Assembly: GCA_047345645.1 (NCBI GenBank)
Contig: JBLEFH010000002.1
Length of the DNA: 64,000 nucleotides
Reading direction: 5' to 3' (one strand)
DNA from: JBLEFH01 sp047345645
GTDB lineage: Bacteria; Pseudomonadota; Alphaproteobacteria; Rhodobacterales; Rhodobacteraceae
Below are positions 25,019-33,604 of this stretch, piece by piece. The notes below the pieces were generated by a model. That model made no database searches and was not told the origin of the DNA. It saw nothing but the letters and a program-made list of their open reading frames with translations. The first letter of the stretch is position 1. Each line of letters starts with the position of its first letter. The translations under genes and the position numbers were made by a program.

Positions 25019-28000
25019 TGAACTTTGTCGGCATGTGGACCTCCTTCCGCTCAACCATCGACAGCTATGTCTCGGTGGTCGGGCGGCGCTTCGTCGCGCT
25101 CATCTGGGTCGGCGCGATTGCGGCGCTCATCTGGATCTTCGGCCCGCGCCTCGTCATTGGCGACTTCGCGCCGCTCGTCTCGCCCCGCAATCGCCTGATT
25201 GCCATCGGGGTTCTCTTCGGCCTCTGGGCCATCTGGGCGCTGATTTCGTGGATCCGCTCCCGCCGCGCCGATGCGGATCTGATCGACGATATCGCCGACA
25301 GCCCGGAGCAGCGGGCCAAGGCGGAGACGAAAGCCGAGATCGACGAATTGCGCGGCCGTCTGCGCGACGCCATGGCGATGATGAAAAAGGTCGTCCGGCG
25401 GCGCTACGGCTATGTCTATGAATTCCCGTGGTATCTCATGATGGGCGCTCCCGGTGCGGGCAAGACGACGCTGCTCACCAATTCGGGGCTGAAATTCCCC
25501 CTCGGCGACGCGCTTGGCGGCGAGCCAGTGCAGGGCGTTGGCGGCACGCGCAACTGCAATTGGTGGTTCACCGATCAGGCGATCCTGATCGATACGGCGG
25601 GCCGCTACACCACGCAGGATGCGGGGCAGGAGCGGGACAAGGCGGGCTTCCTCGGCTTTCTCGACATGCTGCGCAAACACCGCCGCGCGCAGCCGATCAA
25701 TGGCGTGATCCTGACCTTCTCGCTGACCGATCTGCTGAGCCAGTCGCCCGAGGCGCGGCTCCGCGAAGTGCGCGCCATTCGCCAGCGCCTGACGGAGATC
25801 GCGACGACGCTGAAAGCGCAGATCCCGGTCTATATCGTGTTGACCAAGGCGGACCGGCTCACCGGGTTTGAGCAATTCTTTGAAGGGCTTGGCGCGGAGG
25901 GCCGCGAGCAGGTCTGGGGCATCACCTTCCCGCTCAAGGAAACCCGCGACCAATCCAACGTGCCGGATGTGTTCAGCCGCGAATATCAGGATCTGACCGA
26001 GCGCCTGAACGGGCTTCTCATGGAGCGCCTTCAGCAGGAGCTGGACATTGACCGCCGCGGCCGCATCTTCCGCTTCCCGGCGCAGGTCGCCGCGCTCAAG
26101 GACTCGCTTCAGGAGATCATTGGCGAGCTGTCCTCGGGCACCGGCCAGATCGAGGAGCCGCTGATCCGGGGCGTCTATTTCGCCTCCGCCACGCAAGAAG
26201 CCGAGTTCCGTCAGGAGCTTGGCGGGCCGCGCTCGATGAACCGCAGCTTCTTCGTGAACAAGCTCTTTGGCGATGTGATTATGGATGAGGCCGGGCTGGT
26301 CGCGAGCGACAAACGCGTCACCCGCCGCCAGAAGATCATGCAGGGCGTCACTTATGGGGCCATGGCGGTCGCCGCGCTGCTGCTCGCCGGGTCGTGGATT
26401 TCGAGCTATATCGTCAACCGCAACGCGCTGGCGCAGGTCCGCAATGACCTCACCCGCTATGACGAACTCGCGAGCAACATCCCCGTGCGCGATGTGCAGG
26501 ACGCCGATTTCCTCCGCGTCCTCCCGGCGCTAGATGCCCTCTCGAACATCCCGGCGACCTTCTCGGAAACCGATGAGAGCGCGCCTTTGGGTCTGCCGCT
26601 CCACCGCGTCGCGCTGGGCCTCGATCGGCAGGACACGATTGTCGAGGAATATGACGATCACTACGCCAATGCGCTCGGGGCCTATCTGCTCCCGCGTTAC
26701 ATGGTCGCCTTGCAGGACAAGCTGAAGGAAGAGGATCTGAGCGAGGCGGACGCCTTTGAGACGCTGAAACATTATCTCTCGCTCGCCGGTCTTGGCCCGG
26801 TGGATCCCGATGCGCTTCTGCTCCAGTCCGAACAGATTTTCGAGGAGATCTATCCCGGATCGGGCCGCCGCACCGCGCGCGAACGTCTCGCCGCGCATAT
26901 GGAGGCGATGCTGGCCACCGGCGCATTGCCGGTGATGGCGATTGACGACAATCTTGTGGCGGAAACCCGTGAGAAAATCGGCAGCCGGAGCGCGTCGCAG
27001 CGGGCCTATGATCTGCTGCGCAGCCGCCGCGCCGCGCGGGATCTCGGCGTCTGGAGTCCGGCGCAAGCGCTCGGGCCATCCGGTGCCCGCGTCTTTGCCC
27101 GCGCGTCCGGCGCGCCGCTGACCGATGGGATCGAGGGCATCTACACCCGCCGCGGCTATCAGCAGGTGATCTTGACCCAAATCGGCGCCATGTCCGAAAT
27201 CGCGGCGAATGAAGGCTGGGTGCGCGGCGCGACCGCCGCGGCGACCCAAAGCCAAAGCACCAGCGAGATTTCCGCCGATGCGGCCAATCTCTATTGGAGC
27301 GATTTTTCGCGGGTCTGGCGGGAGCTTCTGGGCGATCTTGTGATCCGTGAGGTCAACGGGCTGGAAGAGGCGGCGGATCTCGTTTCCGTCGTCGCTTCGG
27401 AAAGCCAGCCGCTGGAACGGCTCGCGCAGGAAGTGACCCGCGAGGCGTGGCTGACCGGCCCGCCGCCGGGACTTGAAGCGGCAGGCGAGCGCGCCGAGGC
27501 AGCAGCCAGCAATTTCACCCCGCCGGACACGCTCCCCTTCGATGCGCTCGCCGCGCCGGACCCCTATGCGGCGCTGCGGCGCGGGCTGGAGGAAACCGGC
27601 GAGGGCGAGGAAGCGGCGAATATCTTCGGCCCGCTCGATCCGCTCTTTGACGAAATCTATCAGCAGATCAGCCGCGCCACGGCGACCGATGCCCGCACGG
27701 CAGAGATTTTCGCCGCCGAAGGGCCGCTCAACACCGCGACGCAGGATCTTCTGGCCGAGGGCCGCCGCTTGCCCATTCCGGCGGATCGCTGGGTGGTGGA
27801 ACTGGCGGGCCGGATCGGCAATGCTTCCGTCGCCAATGCGCGGCGCTCTATCGAAGAGCTGTGGCAGGCCAATGGCTTAACCGAATGCCGCCGCGCGCTG
27901 GAAGGGCGCTATCCGTTTGCCCCCGGTGCCGCGCAGGACGTGACCATCGCCGATTTCACGCGCATGTTCGGGCCGGACGGTCTCTTTGCGACCTTCTTTG

Positions 28001-28530
28001 ACGAAAACCTGTCGGGCCTCGTCGATGTGACGGTCGAGCCGTGGACATGGAGCGGCGGGCTTGGCACCAGCGGGCAGGACAGCGAGGCGCTGACCCAGTT
28101 CCGCTATGCCGACACGATCCGCCGCGCCTTTTTCCCGAGCGGCGCGACCGGGCCAGAAGTGGACTACGCCTTTGATCTCGAATGGATCTCCAACGCGCAG
28201 GTGGCGCTGATCGAGATCGGCGGGCTCAGTTCCTTCCACGGGCAGGACCGCACCCGCGAGCGCAGTTTTGTCTGGCCGACCGAAGAGCGCGAAGTCGCGC
28301 GGCTCACCCTGCTGCCCGGCTCCCGCGCGCAGGCGCTGGAGACGACCGGCCCCTGGGCGCCGTTCCGCCTGATGGATGAGGGCGCGATCACGCCCGTCTC
28401 CGATAACGAGTTCAATGTGCGTTTTGAAGTGGCAGGCCGCGGCGCGGAATTGCGCGTCACCAGCGGCTCTGTAAATAACCCGTTCCGCCTTGAGGCTATC
28501 CGCAACTTCTCTTGCCCGGAGAGCTTATGA
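25015..28530 (+). CDS. tssM: T6SS membrane protein TssM (IcmF)
   Basis: A 1171-residue IcmF-family protein of normal length. Two N-terminal membrane segments (about 25-45 and 60-80) precede a cytoplasmic NTPase-like domain with an intact Walker A GAPGAGKT (144-151) and DTAGRY. A third membrane helix lies near residue 445 (GAMAVAALLLAGSWISSYIV), followed by the long periplasmic part ending in the beta domain (VEPWTWSGGLG ... FFPSG ... FRLMDEGAITP). TssM spans the envelope with TssL. It overlaps tssL and the TagF fusion gene by four and three bases. Confidence 0.96.
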   Translation: MMNFVGMWTSFRSTIDSYVSVVGRRFVALIWVGAIAALIWIFGPRLVIGDFAPLVSPRNRLIAIGVLFGLWAIWALISWIRSRRADADLIDDIADSPEQRAKAETKAEIDELRGRLRDAMAMMKKVVRRRYGYVYEFPWYLMMGAPGAGKTTLLTNSGLKFPLGDALGGEPVQGVGGTRNCNWWFTDQAILIDTAGRYTTQDAGQERDKAGFLGFLDMLRKHRRAQPINGVILTFSLTDLLSQSPEARLREVRAIRQRLTEIATTLKAQIPVYIVLTKADRLTGFEQFFEGLGAEGREQVWGITFPLKETRDQSNVPDVFSREYQDLTERLNGLLMERLQQELDIDRRGRIFRFPAQVAALKDSLQEIIGELSSGTGQIEEPLIRGVYFASATQEAEFRQELGGPRSMNRSFFVNKLFGDVIMDEAGLVASDKRVTRRQKIMQGVTYGAMAVAALLLAGSWISSYIVNRNALAQVRNDLTRYDELASNIPVRDVQDADFLRVLPALDALSNIPATFSETDESAPLGLPLHRVALGLDRQDTIVEEYDDHYANALGAYLLPRYMVALQDKLKEEDLSEADAFETLKHYLSLAGLGPVDPDALLLQSEQIFEEIYPGSGRRTARERLAAHMEAMLATGALPVMAIDDNLVAETREKIGSRSASQRAYDLLRSRRAARDLGVWSPAQALGPSGARVFARASGAPLTDGIEGIYTRRGYQQVILTQIGAMSEIAANEGWVRGATAAATQSQSTSEISADAANLYWSDFSRVWRELLGDLVIREVNGLEEAADLVSVVASESQPLERLAQEVTREAWLTGPPPGLEAAGERAEAAASNFTPPDTLPFDALAAPDPYAALRRGLEETGEGEEAANIFGPLDPLFDEIYQQISRATATDARTAEIFAAEGPLNTATQDLLAEGRRLPIPADRWVVELAGRIGNASVANARRSIEELWQANGLTECRRALEGRYPFAPGAAQDVTIADFTRMFGPDGLFATFFDENLSGLVDVTVEPWTWSGGLGTSGQDSEALTQFRYADTIRRAFFPSGATGPEVDYAFDLEWISNAQVALIEIGGLSSFHGQDRTRERSFVWPTEEREVARLTLLPGSRAQALETTGPWAPFRLMDEGAITPVSDNEFNVRFEVAGRGAELRVTSGSVNNPFRLEAIRNFSCPESL

Positions 28531-29849
28531 AAAAGCGCGAGAAAACGCCGCCGAGTTTTACGGCGGGTTATTATGGAAAGGTGCCGACACAGGGGGATTT
28601 CGTCTCTCGCGGGTTCAGCCGCGCCCTGACGGACCGCTTCGACGAATGGCTGCGCCAATGCGTGCGCGAAAGTCAGGACCGAATGGGGCGGGACTGGCTC
28701 AACGCCTTTCTGGTCGCGCCGGTCTGGCGGATGGCGCTCTCGGCGGGCACCTTCGGGCCGGACCCGATCATCGGGATCATGATGCCGAGTGTGGACCGGG
28801 CCGGCCGGTATTTCCCGCTGGTCATCGCCGCGCCGCTTCCGGGCGTGACCGCACCGCTCGAAAAGCTGCACGGGCTCTTGCCATGGTTCGATGCGGCGGA
28901 GGACCTCGCCCGCTCGACCCTCTCGCCGCATTTCGCTTTGGCGGTGTTTGACCAGCAACTCGCGCGGCTGGAATTACCGGTGACCTATCTCGCCACGGCG
29001 GAGGAGCAGGAGGACGCCGAAACCCTCTGGTGGACGCGGCAGGATCCGGCGGCCACCATCTCGCTCGACAAGATGCCGGAGCCGAGCTATTTCGACCGCA
29101 TCTTCATGAGCCGCCCCTTCAAGGAAGACGCCGCTCCGCCCGAGACGGGTGAGGACGCGCCCGCGCTGCCGCCCCCGACACGCCGCCCGCTCAGTTTCGA
29201 CATCGCCTCGGCCAATCTCAAAGCGCCGAGCCGGTCGGATTCCGTGGACCGGGTGATCGTCAATGAGGAAGGGCAGGCGGTGACGCTCCTCAGCGCGCTT
29301 GGCGATCAGCCCAACCAACGCTCGGCGGTGGATCATGCGGCGGAAACCGTGGCCGCGATCGACAGCCAGTTTTCCATGAGCGATCTCATCTCGAACGCCA
29401 AGGGCCGGATCGGGATGGCGAACACGCTGCTCTATGCGCGTTCGCTGCCGAACCGCCCGCGTTACGCGCTCACCGCTGTCACGCTGCTGATGCAGGGGCA
29501 GATGTTCAGTGTTCTTTGGGCGGGCAACGCACGCGCTTACCTGCTGCGCGGCGGCACCCTGACCTTGCTCACCCGCGATCACGTTGATCTGCGCCTGCCG
29601 GGCATCGTCACCCGTGCCATCGGGGCCGATACGCGCCTGACCGTGGATCAGAATGGCGGCGATTTGCAGGAGGGCGACCGGTTCCTGCTCTGCTCCGGCA
29701 GCATCGCGGACCGTCTCCATGACGGCGAAATGGCCGAGACGCTGGAGCAGGCGACGACACCCAAACACGTGGTCGAAGCGCTGACCCAAGACGCGATGAT
29801 TGCGGGCGCGCGGATGGATGTGACCGCGGCGGCGGTGTTCGTCACCTGA
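28527..29849 (+). CDS. TagF fused to a PP2C-like domain lacking catalytic residues
   Basis: A 440-residue two-domain protein. Residues about 10-150 are TagF (GYYGKVPTQGDFVSRGF, a T6SS repressor domain; FLVAPVWRMALSAGTFGPDPIIGIMMPSVDRAGRYFPL). Residues about 225-440 have the PP2C fold order but not its metal ligands. The early DGMGG block is absent, the GDSR position is GNAR (333-336), the CSDGL position is CSGSI (389-393), and the final DN pair reads MD. TRDH (349-352) is kept. In Agrobacterium a TagF-PppA fusion represses secretion by binding Fha. Here the phosphatase half looks catalytically dead. The ATG overlaps the tssM stop; a strong terminator follows. Confidence 0.88.
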   Translation: MKKREKTPPSFTAGYYGKVPTQGDFVSRGFSRALTDRFDEWLRQCVRESQDRMGRDWLNAFLVAPVWRMALSAGTFGPDPIIGIMMPSVDRAGRYFPLVIAAPLPGVTAPLEKLHGLLPWFDAAEDLARSTLSPHFALAVFDQQLARLELPVTYLATAEEQEDAETLWWTRQDPAATISLDKMPEPSYFDRIFMSRPFKEDAAPPETGEDAPALPPPTRRPLSFDIASANLKAPSRSDSVDRVIVNEEGQAVTLLSALGDQPNQRSAVDHAAETVAAIDSQFSMSDLISNAKGRIGMANTLLYARSLPNRPRYALTAVTLLMQGQMFSVLWAGNARAYLLRGGTLTLLTRDHVDLRLPGIVTRAIGADTRLTVDQNGGDLQEGDRFLLCSGSIADRLHDGEMAETLEQATTPKHVVEALTQDAMIAGARMDVTAAAVFVT

Positions 29850-29893
29850 CCGGGCGGCGCACGCGCCTCCACGTCACTTATGCGTCAAAACAT

Positions 29894-29927
29894 AAGCGCG
29901 GGCCTTCCTGCGGCCTCGCGCTTTTTT
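29894..29927 (+). terminator. intrinsic terminator of the rightward T6SS operon
   Basis: Stem AAGCGCG-GGCC / GGCC-T-CGCGCTT (one bulge) around TTCCTGC, followed by six T. It starts 45 bases after the TagF fusion stop. Confidence 0.8.
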
Positions 29928-30081
29928 CCGCATATCTCTACATCCTGCGTGGGATTCCGCCGCGTTCGCGGACGCGCGGTCCGCGCATCTAGCTTGATTG
30001 CGGGCGAATATGGTTAAATAACAGAACGATCTCGGCGCGCCACCAGCCCGGCGCGCCCGGCAGGGAGAGGATGAAGGGCAG

Positions 30082-30828
30082 ATGACGACAGCCAATGAGC
30101 AACGGAGTTGCCTCTATCGCAAGGTCTCCAACTATATCGACGTGAGCGAGGAGGACCTCGTCCATCTCGAAGCGCTGGAGGCGGACCGGCAGAGCTATCC
30201 CGCGCGCCAACGCCTGCGCCGCCCCGGTGAGAAGGCCGACGCGCTCTTTATCGTGCGGCGCGGCTGGCTCTATTCCGCGACCGATGTGAAGGACGGGCGG
30301 CGGCATATTCAGGGCATCCATTTCCCCGGCGACGTGATCGGCATCTCCGATGTGACCCTGACCGCCTGCCGCGCGAGCCTCATCACAGCCACCGATGCGG
30401 AACTGTGCCGCTTGCCCAAACCGGGCCTGCGCGCGCTTTTTGAAACCTCGCCCCGGCTCGCCGCGCTCTTCTTCGCCTTCGGGGCGATCGAAAGCGTGAT
30501 CCTGACCGAGCGCCTCGAAGCGGTCGCCCGGCTGGAGGCAGATGCGCGGCTGGCGCATTTCCTCATGCAGATCCACTCGCGCCTGCGCGTCACCTCGTCG
30601 GACAAAACCAACTGGTTCCGGATGCCGCTCAGCCAGGAGGTGATCGGCGACGCGATCGGCCTCACGCAAGCCTATGTGAACCGCACCTTCAAGACGCTGG
30701 AGGAGCGCGGTCTGGTGGAGCGTCACCACAACGGCGTGGAGCTTCTCGACCTCGACGGGCTGAGCGAGCTGAGCGGTTACGAGGACCGCTACAGCACCAT
30801 CGACCAGCACTGGATGCCGCCGCACTAG
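30082..30828 (+). CDS. Crp/Fnr family transcriptional regulator
   Basis: A 248-residue regulator. A cyclic-nucleotide-binding-type beta barrel occupies residues about 20-140 (RLRRPGEKADALFIVRRGWLYS, HIQGIHFPGDVIGISD). A dimerisation helix follows, and then a winged helix (about 170-235) with recognition sequence PLSQEVIGDAIGLTQAYVNRTFKTLEERGLVERHH. It lacks the N-terminal cysteine cluster of oxygen-sensing FNR, so it does not look like an iron-sulfur sensor. It is separated from the T6SS operon by a terminator, and nothing in the sequence ties it to secretion. AAGGG precedes the ATG. Confidence 0.92.
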   Translation: MTTANEQRSCLYRKVSNYIDVSEEDLVHLEALEADRQSYPARQRLRRPGEKADALFIVRRGWLYSATDVKDGRRHIQGIHFPGDVIGISDVTLTACRASLITATDAELCRLPKPGLRALFETSPRLAALFFAFGAIESVILTERLEAVARLEADARLAHFLMQIHSRLRVTSSDKTNWFRMPLSQEVIGDAIGLTQAYVNRTFKTLEERGLVERHHNGVELLDLDGLSELSGYEDRYSTIDQHWMPPH

Positions 30829-31002
30829 CGCATAACCCCCTAAAAACGCGACGTTTTATATACTAGTTCATTGCCAAGGCGGGTGCGTTTGCTGCGCACC
30901 CTGCTACCCTTCCTCACACCAGTAACGCGGAACTCCGGTGGAGATATCCGGCTGCGCCGCCTTCGCGCTGACGACCATCGGACAGAATAAGGAAGGATAA
31001 AA

Positions 31003-32037
31003 ATGAGCACCGAGTACACACCTCCTCGCGATCACGTCGCGGCCTATCCCGACCCCGCCGACCGGGTCCGCGTGTCCTGGGCCGGGATCTTCGCGGGTGC
31101 CGTTGTGGGCCTTGCAAGCTGCGCGGCCCTCACCCTTTTGGGCATGGCGATTGGCTTTGGCGTGGTCGATCCGACCATCGATGAGAACCCGCTGAGCGGC
31201 CTTGGCACCGGCTCGGCCTTCTGGGCGGCGCTGACCATGATCCTCAGCCTGCTGATCGGCGGTTTCGTCGCAGCGCGGCTCGCGGGCCAGCCGAACCGCA
31301 TGACCGCGATGCTCCACGGCGCGACCGTCTGGGCCCTGGTCACGGTCTCGATCCTCTGGCTCGCGGGCACCGCCGTGGGCGGCCTCGTTGGCGGCTCGCT
31401 CAATGCGGTGACGAGCAGCGCCTCGGCGGCGGGCTCCGGCATCGCGCAGGTCACGCAATATGCGTCGCGCCAGATCGAGAACATTGACGTGTCGATGCCG
31501 AACCAGCTTCCCTCGTCGGTCGAGCAGCGCCTTGAAGCGCGGGATCTGACCCCGGAAGATCTGCGCCAGGAGTTTCAGAACGCCATCGCCGAGTCGGCGC
31601 TCGGTCAGGAAGATCTGGAGCAACTGCGTGAAAATGCGGTCGAAACTGCGCGCGAAATGGCGCAGAACCCCGGCAATGCAGGCGCGATCATCCAAGATTT
31701 CCTCGACAATCTGACGGGTGAGGGCAGCGAGGTTGTCGTCTCCGATGAGGAGCGTCAGCAGATCGTGGACCGCCTCGTGCAGCGCACCGGCATCACCCGC
31801 AACGAGGCGTCGAACATGATCGATCAGGCGCAAACCCGCGTGACGGAAGCCCGTCAGCAGGTCGCAGCGGCGTTTGAAGAGGCGCAGACCCGTCTCGCTC
31901 AGGCGGCGGAAACCGCGCTCAACGCGCTCACCAAAGCGGCACTCTGGTCCTTCGTCGGCCTGCTCCTCGGCCTCGCAGCCGCGGCCTTCGGGGCGACACT
32001 CGGCGCGCCGAAAACCCTGCCGCGTCAGGAGTATTGA
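31003..32037 (+). CDS. membrane protein, PhnA-like family, function unknown
   Basis: A 344-residue protein with three N-terminal membrane segments (WAGIFAGAVVGLASCAALTLLGMAIGFG; AFWAALTMILSLLIGGFVAA; ALVTVSILWLAGTAVGGLVGG), a long soluble section (about 150-310) rich in Glu/Gln/Ala with coiled-coil character (ARQQVAAAFEEAQTRLAQAAETAL), and one C-terminal membrane helix (SFVGLLLGLAAAAFGATLGAP). Similar alphaproteobacterial proteins carry the label 'PhnA-like', but no enzymatic motif is visible. It has GGAAGG before the ATG, stands alone, and has its own strong terminator. An envelope-structure role is a guess. Confidence 0.8.
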   Translation: MSTEYTPPRDHVAAYPDPADRVRVSWAGIFAGAVVGLASCAALTLLGMAIGFGVVDPTIDENPLSGLGTGSAFWAALTMILSLLIGGFVAARLAGQPNRMTAMLHGATVWALVTVSILWLAGTAVGGLVGGSLNAVTSSASAAGSGIAQVTQYASRQIENIDVSMPNQLPSSVEQRLEARDLTPEDLRQEFQNAIAESALGQEDLEQLRENAVETAREMAQNPGNAGAIIQDFLDNLTGEGSEVVVSDEERQQIVDRLVQRTGITRNEASNMIDQAQTRVTEARQQVAAAFEEAQTRLAQAAETALNALTKAALWSFVGLLLGLAAAAFGATLGAPKTLPRQEY

Positions 32038-32070
32038 TCCGGCGGCGAGTGTATCGCCAACCCTAAGCGT

Positions 32071-32102
32071 AAGGCGCCGCGTGAAAATGCGGCGCCTTTT
32101 TT
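32071..32102 (+). terminator. intrinsic terminator of the PhnA-like gene
   Basis: Perfect stem AAGGCGCCGC / GCGGCGCCTT with an 8-base loop, running into six T. It also lies just after the stop of the convergent phosphohexomutase gene. Confidence 0.85.
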
Positions 32103-32116
32103 CTGCGCGCGAAGCC

Positions 32117-33604
32117 TTAAAAACTCTGATCGTAATCGCCCAAACCCGGCTCCTGCCGGATAAACGCATCAAGATCCTGGAAAATCGCGCGCAGCTCCGC
32201 CTCTGACGTAAAGCTCTCGCAGACGACGACAAGATTGGGCGTATTCGACGACGCGCGGATCAGCGCCCAGCTTCCATTGTCGAGAACAATTCGCGCGCCC
32301 TGCACCGTGATCACATCCCGGATCGCCAGCCCACCAAGGGTGCCGCCATCCGCGCGGAACCGCTCCAGCCGCGCCATGATCCGCTCCAGCAGCCCATATT
32401 TCTCGCTGTCCGGGCAATAGGGGCAAAGCGTCGGCGTCGTCCAGGCGGGTGGCAGGCTGCGGCGCAGATCGGCCATGCGCTCGCCGCTCTCGGCCAGCAT
32501 CTTGCAAATCTCCACCGCCGCGCGCAGCCCGCAATCGAAGCCATACCCGATAGGCGGGGCGAGGAAATAATGCCCGGATTTCTCGAACCCCGCGACCGCG
32601 CCGGTCTCCGCCATCCGCGCCTTGATATAGCTGTGGCCGGTTTTCCAATACTCAAAACTCGCGCCGCTCTCGCTGAGCACCGGGTCGATGGTAAACAGCC
32701 CCGTCGATTTGATATCGGCCATGAAGTGCGCGCCGGGTTTGGCGTAGCGGCGGGCGAGCAGGACCCCGATCTTGTCGGAAAAAATCTCCTCGCCTTCATT
32801 ATCCACAACGCCGCAGCGGTCGCCATCGCCGTCAAAACCGAGGGCGAGATCGGCGTGGTGTGCCGTCACCGCCGCGGCCATATCGTGAAGCATTTCCATG
32901 GCTTCGGGGTTGGGATTGTAGTGCGGGAAGTCGTGATCGAGCTCGGTGTGAAGCGGGATCACCTCGCAGCCAATCCGCCGTAGCAGCTCCGGCGCGAAGG
33001 CCGAAGCCGTGCCGTTCCCGGTCGCGCAAACCACGCGGAGAGGGCGGGTCAGCGTGACACCGTTTGCGAGATCATCAAGATAGGCCTCCCGCACGCCGTC
33101 CACCCGCCGATAGCTTCCGCCGCCCCGCATCTCCGCGTGGCCGCCCATGACAATCTCGCGCAGCTCCGCCATCTCGTCCGGCCCGAGGGTCCGGGGGCGG
33201 TCGATCCCCATTTTCACGCCGGTCCAGCCATTCGGGTTATGGGACGCGGTGACCACCGCGACGGCGGGCAGATCAAGGTGGAACTGGCTGAAATACGTCA
33301 TGGGTGAGAGGGCAAGGCCGATGTCATGCACCTCCATCCCGGCTTGGATCAGGCCAAGCGCCAGCGCGTTTTTCACCGCCTGGCTATAGCTGCGATAATC
33401 ATGGCCAAGGGCGATCGCGGGCCGCAGGCCGCGCCGCTGGATGAGGGTGCCGAGGCCCGCGCCGAGGGCGGTCATGCCGGGCAGGTTGATCTCCTCGGGG
33501 AACCGCCAGCGCGCGTCATATTCGCGAAAGCCATAAGGGTTGATCATCGGCTGGGTGTAAGCGTCCCAATCCTTGACCGACACCTCGGGCCGCGGGCGGG
33601 TCAC
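32117..33604 (-). CDS. phosphomannomutase / phosphoglucomutase
   Basis: A 495-residue alpha-D-phosphohexomutase. The four family loops are present: phosphoserine loop TASHNPNGWTG, metal loop GFDGDGDRCG (three Asp), sugar-binding loop GFEKSGHYFL (in place of the usual GEMSGH), and phosphate-binding RASSNTPNL near the C-terminus. It interconverts hexose 6- and 1-phosphates, supplying GDP-mannose or UDP-glucose. The start is a GTG overlapping the stop of kpsE (GTGA), so it is co-translated with capsule export and probably feeds that polysaccharide. It has AlgC/ManB style; its sugar preference cannot be read from the sequence. Confidence 0.9.
   Translation of the reverse strand: MTRPRPEVSVKDWDAYTQPMINPYGFREYDARWRFPEEINLPGMTALGAGLGTLIQRRGLRPAIALGHDYRSYSQAVKNALALGLIQAGMEVHDIGLALSPMTYFSQFHLDLPAVAVVTASHNPNGWTGVKMGIDRPRTLGPDEMAELREIVMGGHAEMRGGGSYRRVDGVREAYLDDLANGVTLTRPLRVVCATGNGTASAFAPELLRRIGCEVIPLHTELDHDFPHYNPNPEAMEMLHDMAAAVTAHHADLALGFDGDGDRCGVVDNEGEEIFSDKIGVLLARRYAKPGAHFMADIKSTGLFTIDPVLSESGASFEYWKTGHSYIKARMAETGAVAGFEKSGHYFLAPPIGYGFDCGLRAAVEICKMLAESGERMADLRRSLPPAWTTPTLCPYCPDSEKYGLLERIMARLERFRADGGTLGGLAIRDVITVQGARIVLDNGSWALIRASSNTPNLVVVCESFTSEAELRAIFQDLDAFIRQEPGLGDYDQSF

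Noticed and set aside
8094..29849. Contractile phage tail or prophage
   Set aside because: ClpV, TssA-C, E-G, K-M, TagF, TagH and TagJ define a T6SS; there are no capsid, packaging, lysis or integrase genes.
30082..30828. Crp/Fnr protein as dedicated T6SS regulator
   Set aside because: A strong terminator separates it from the T6SS operon, and the palindrome at the T6SS promoter is not an FNR/Crp-type site.
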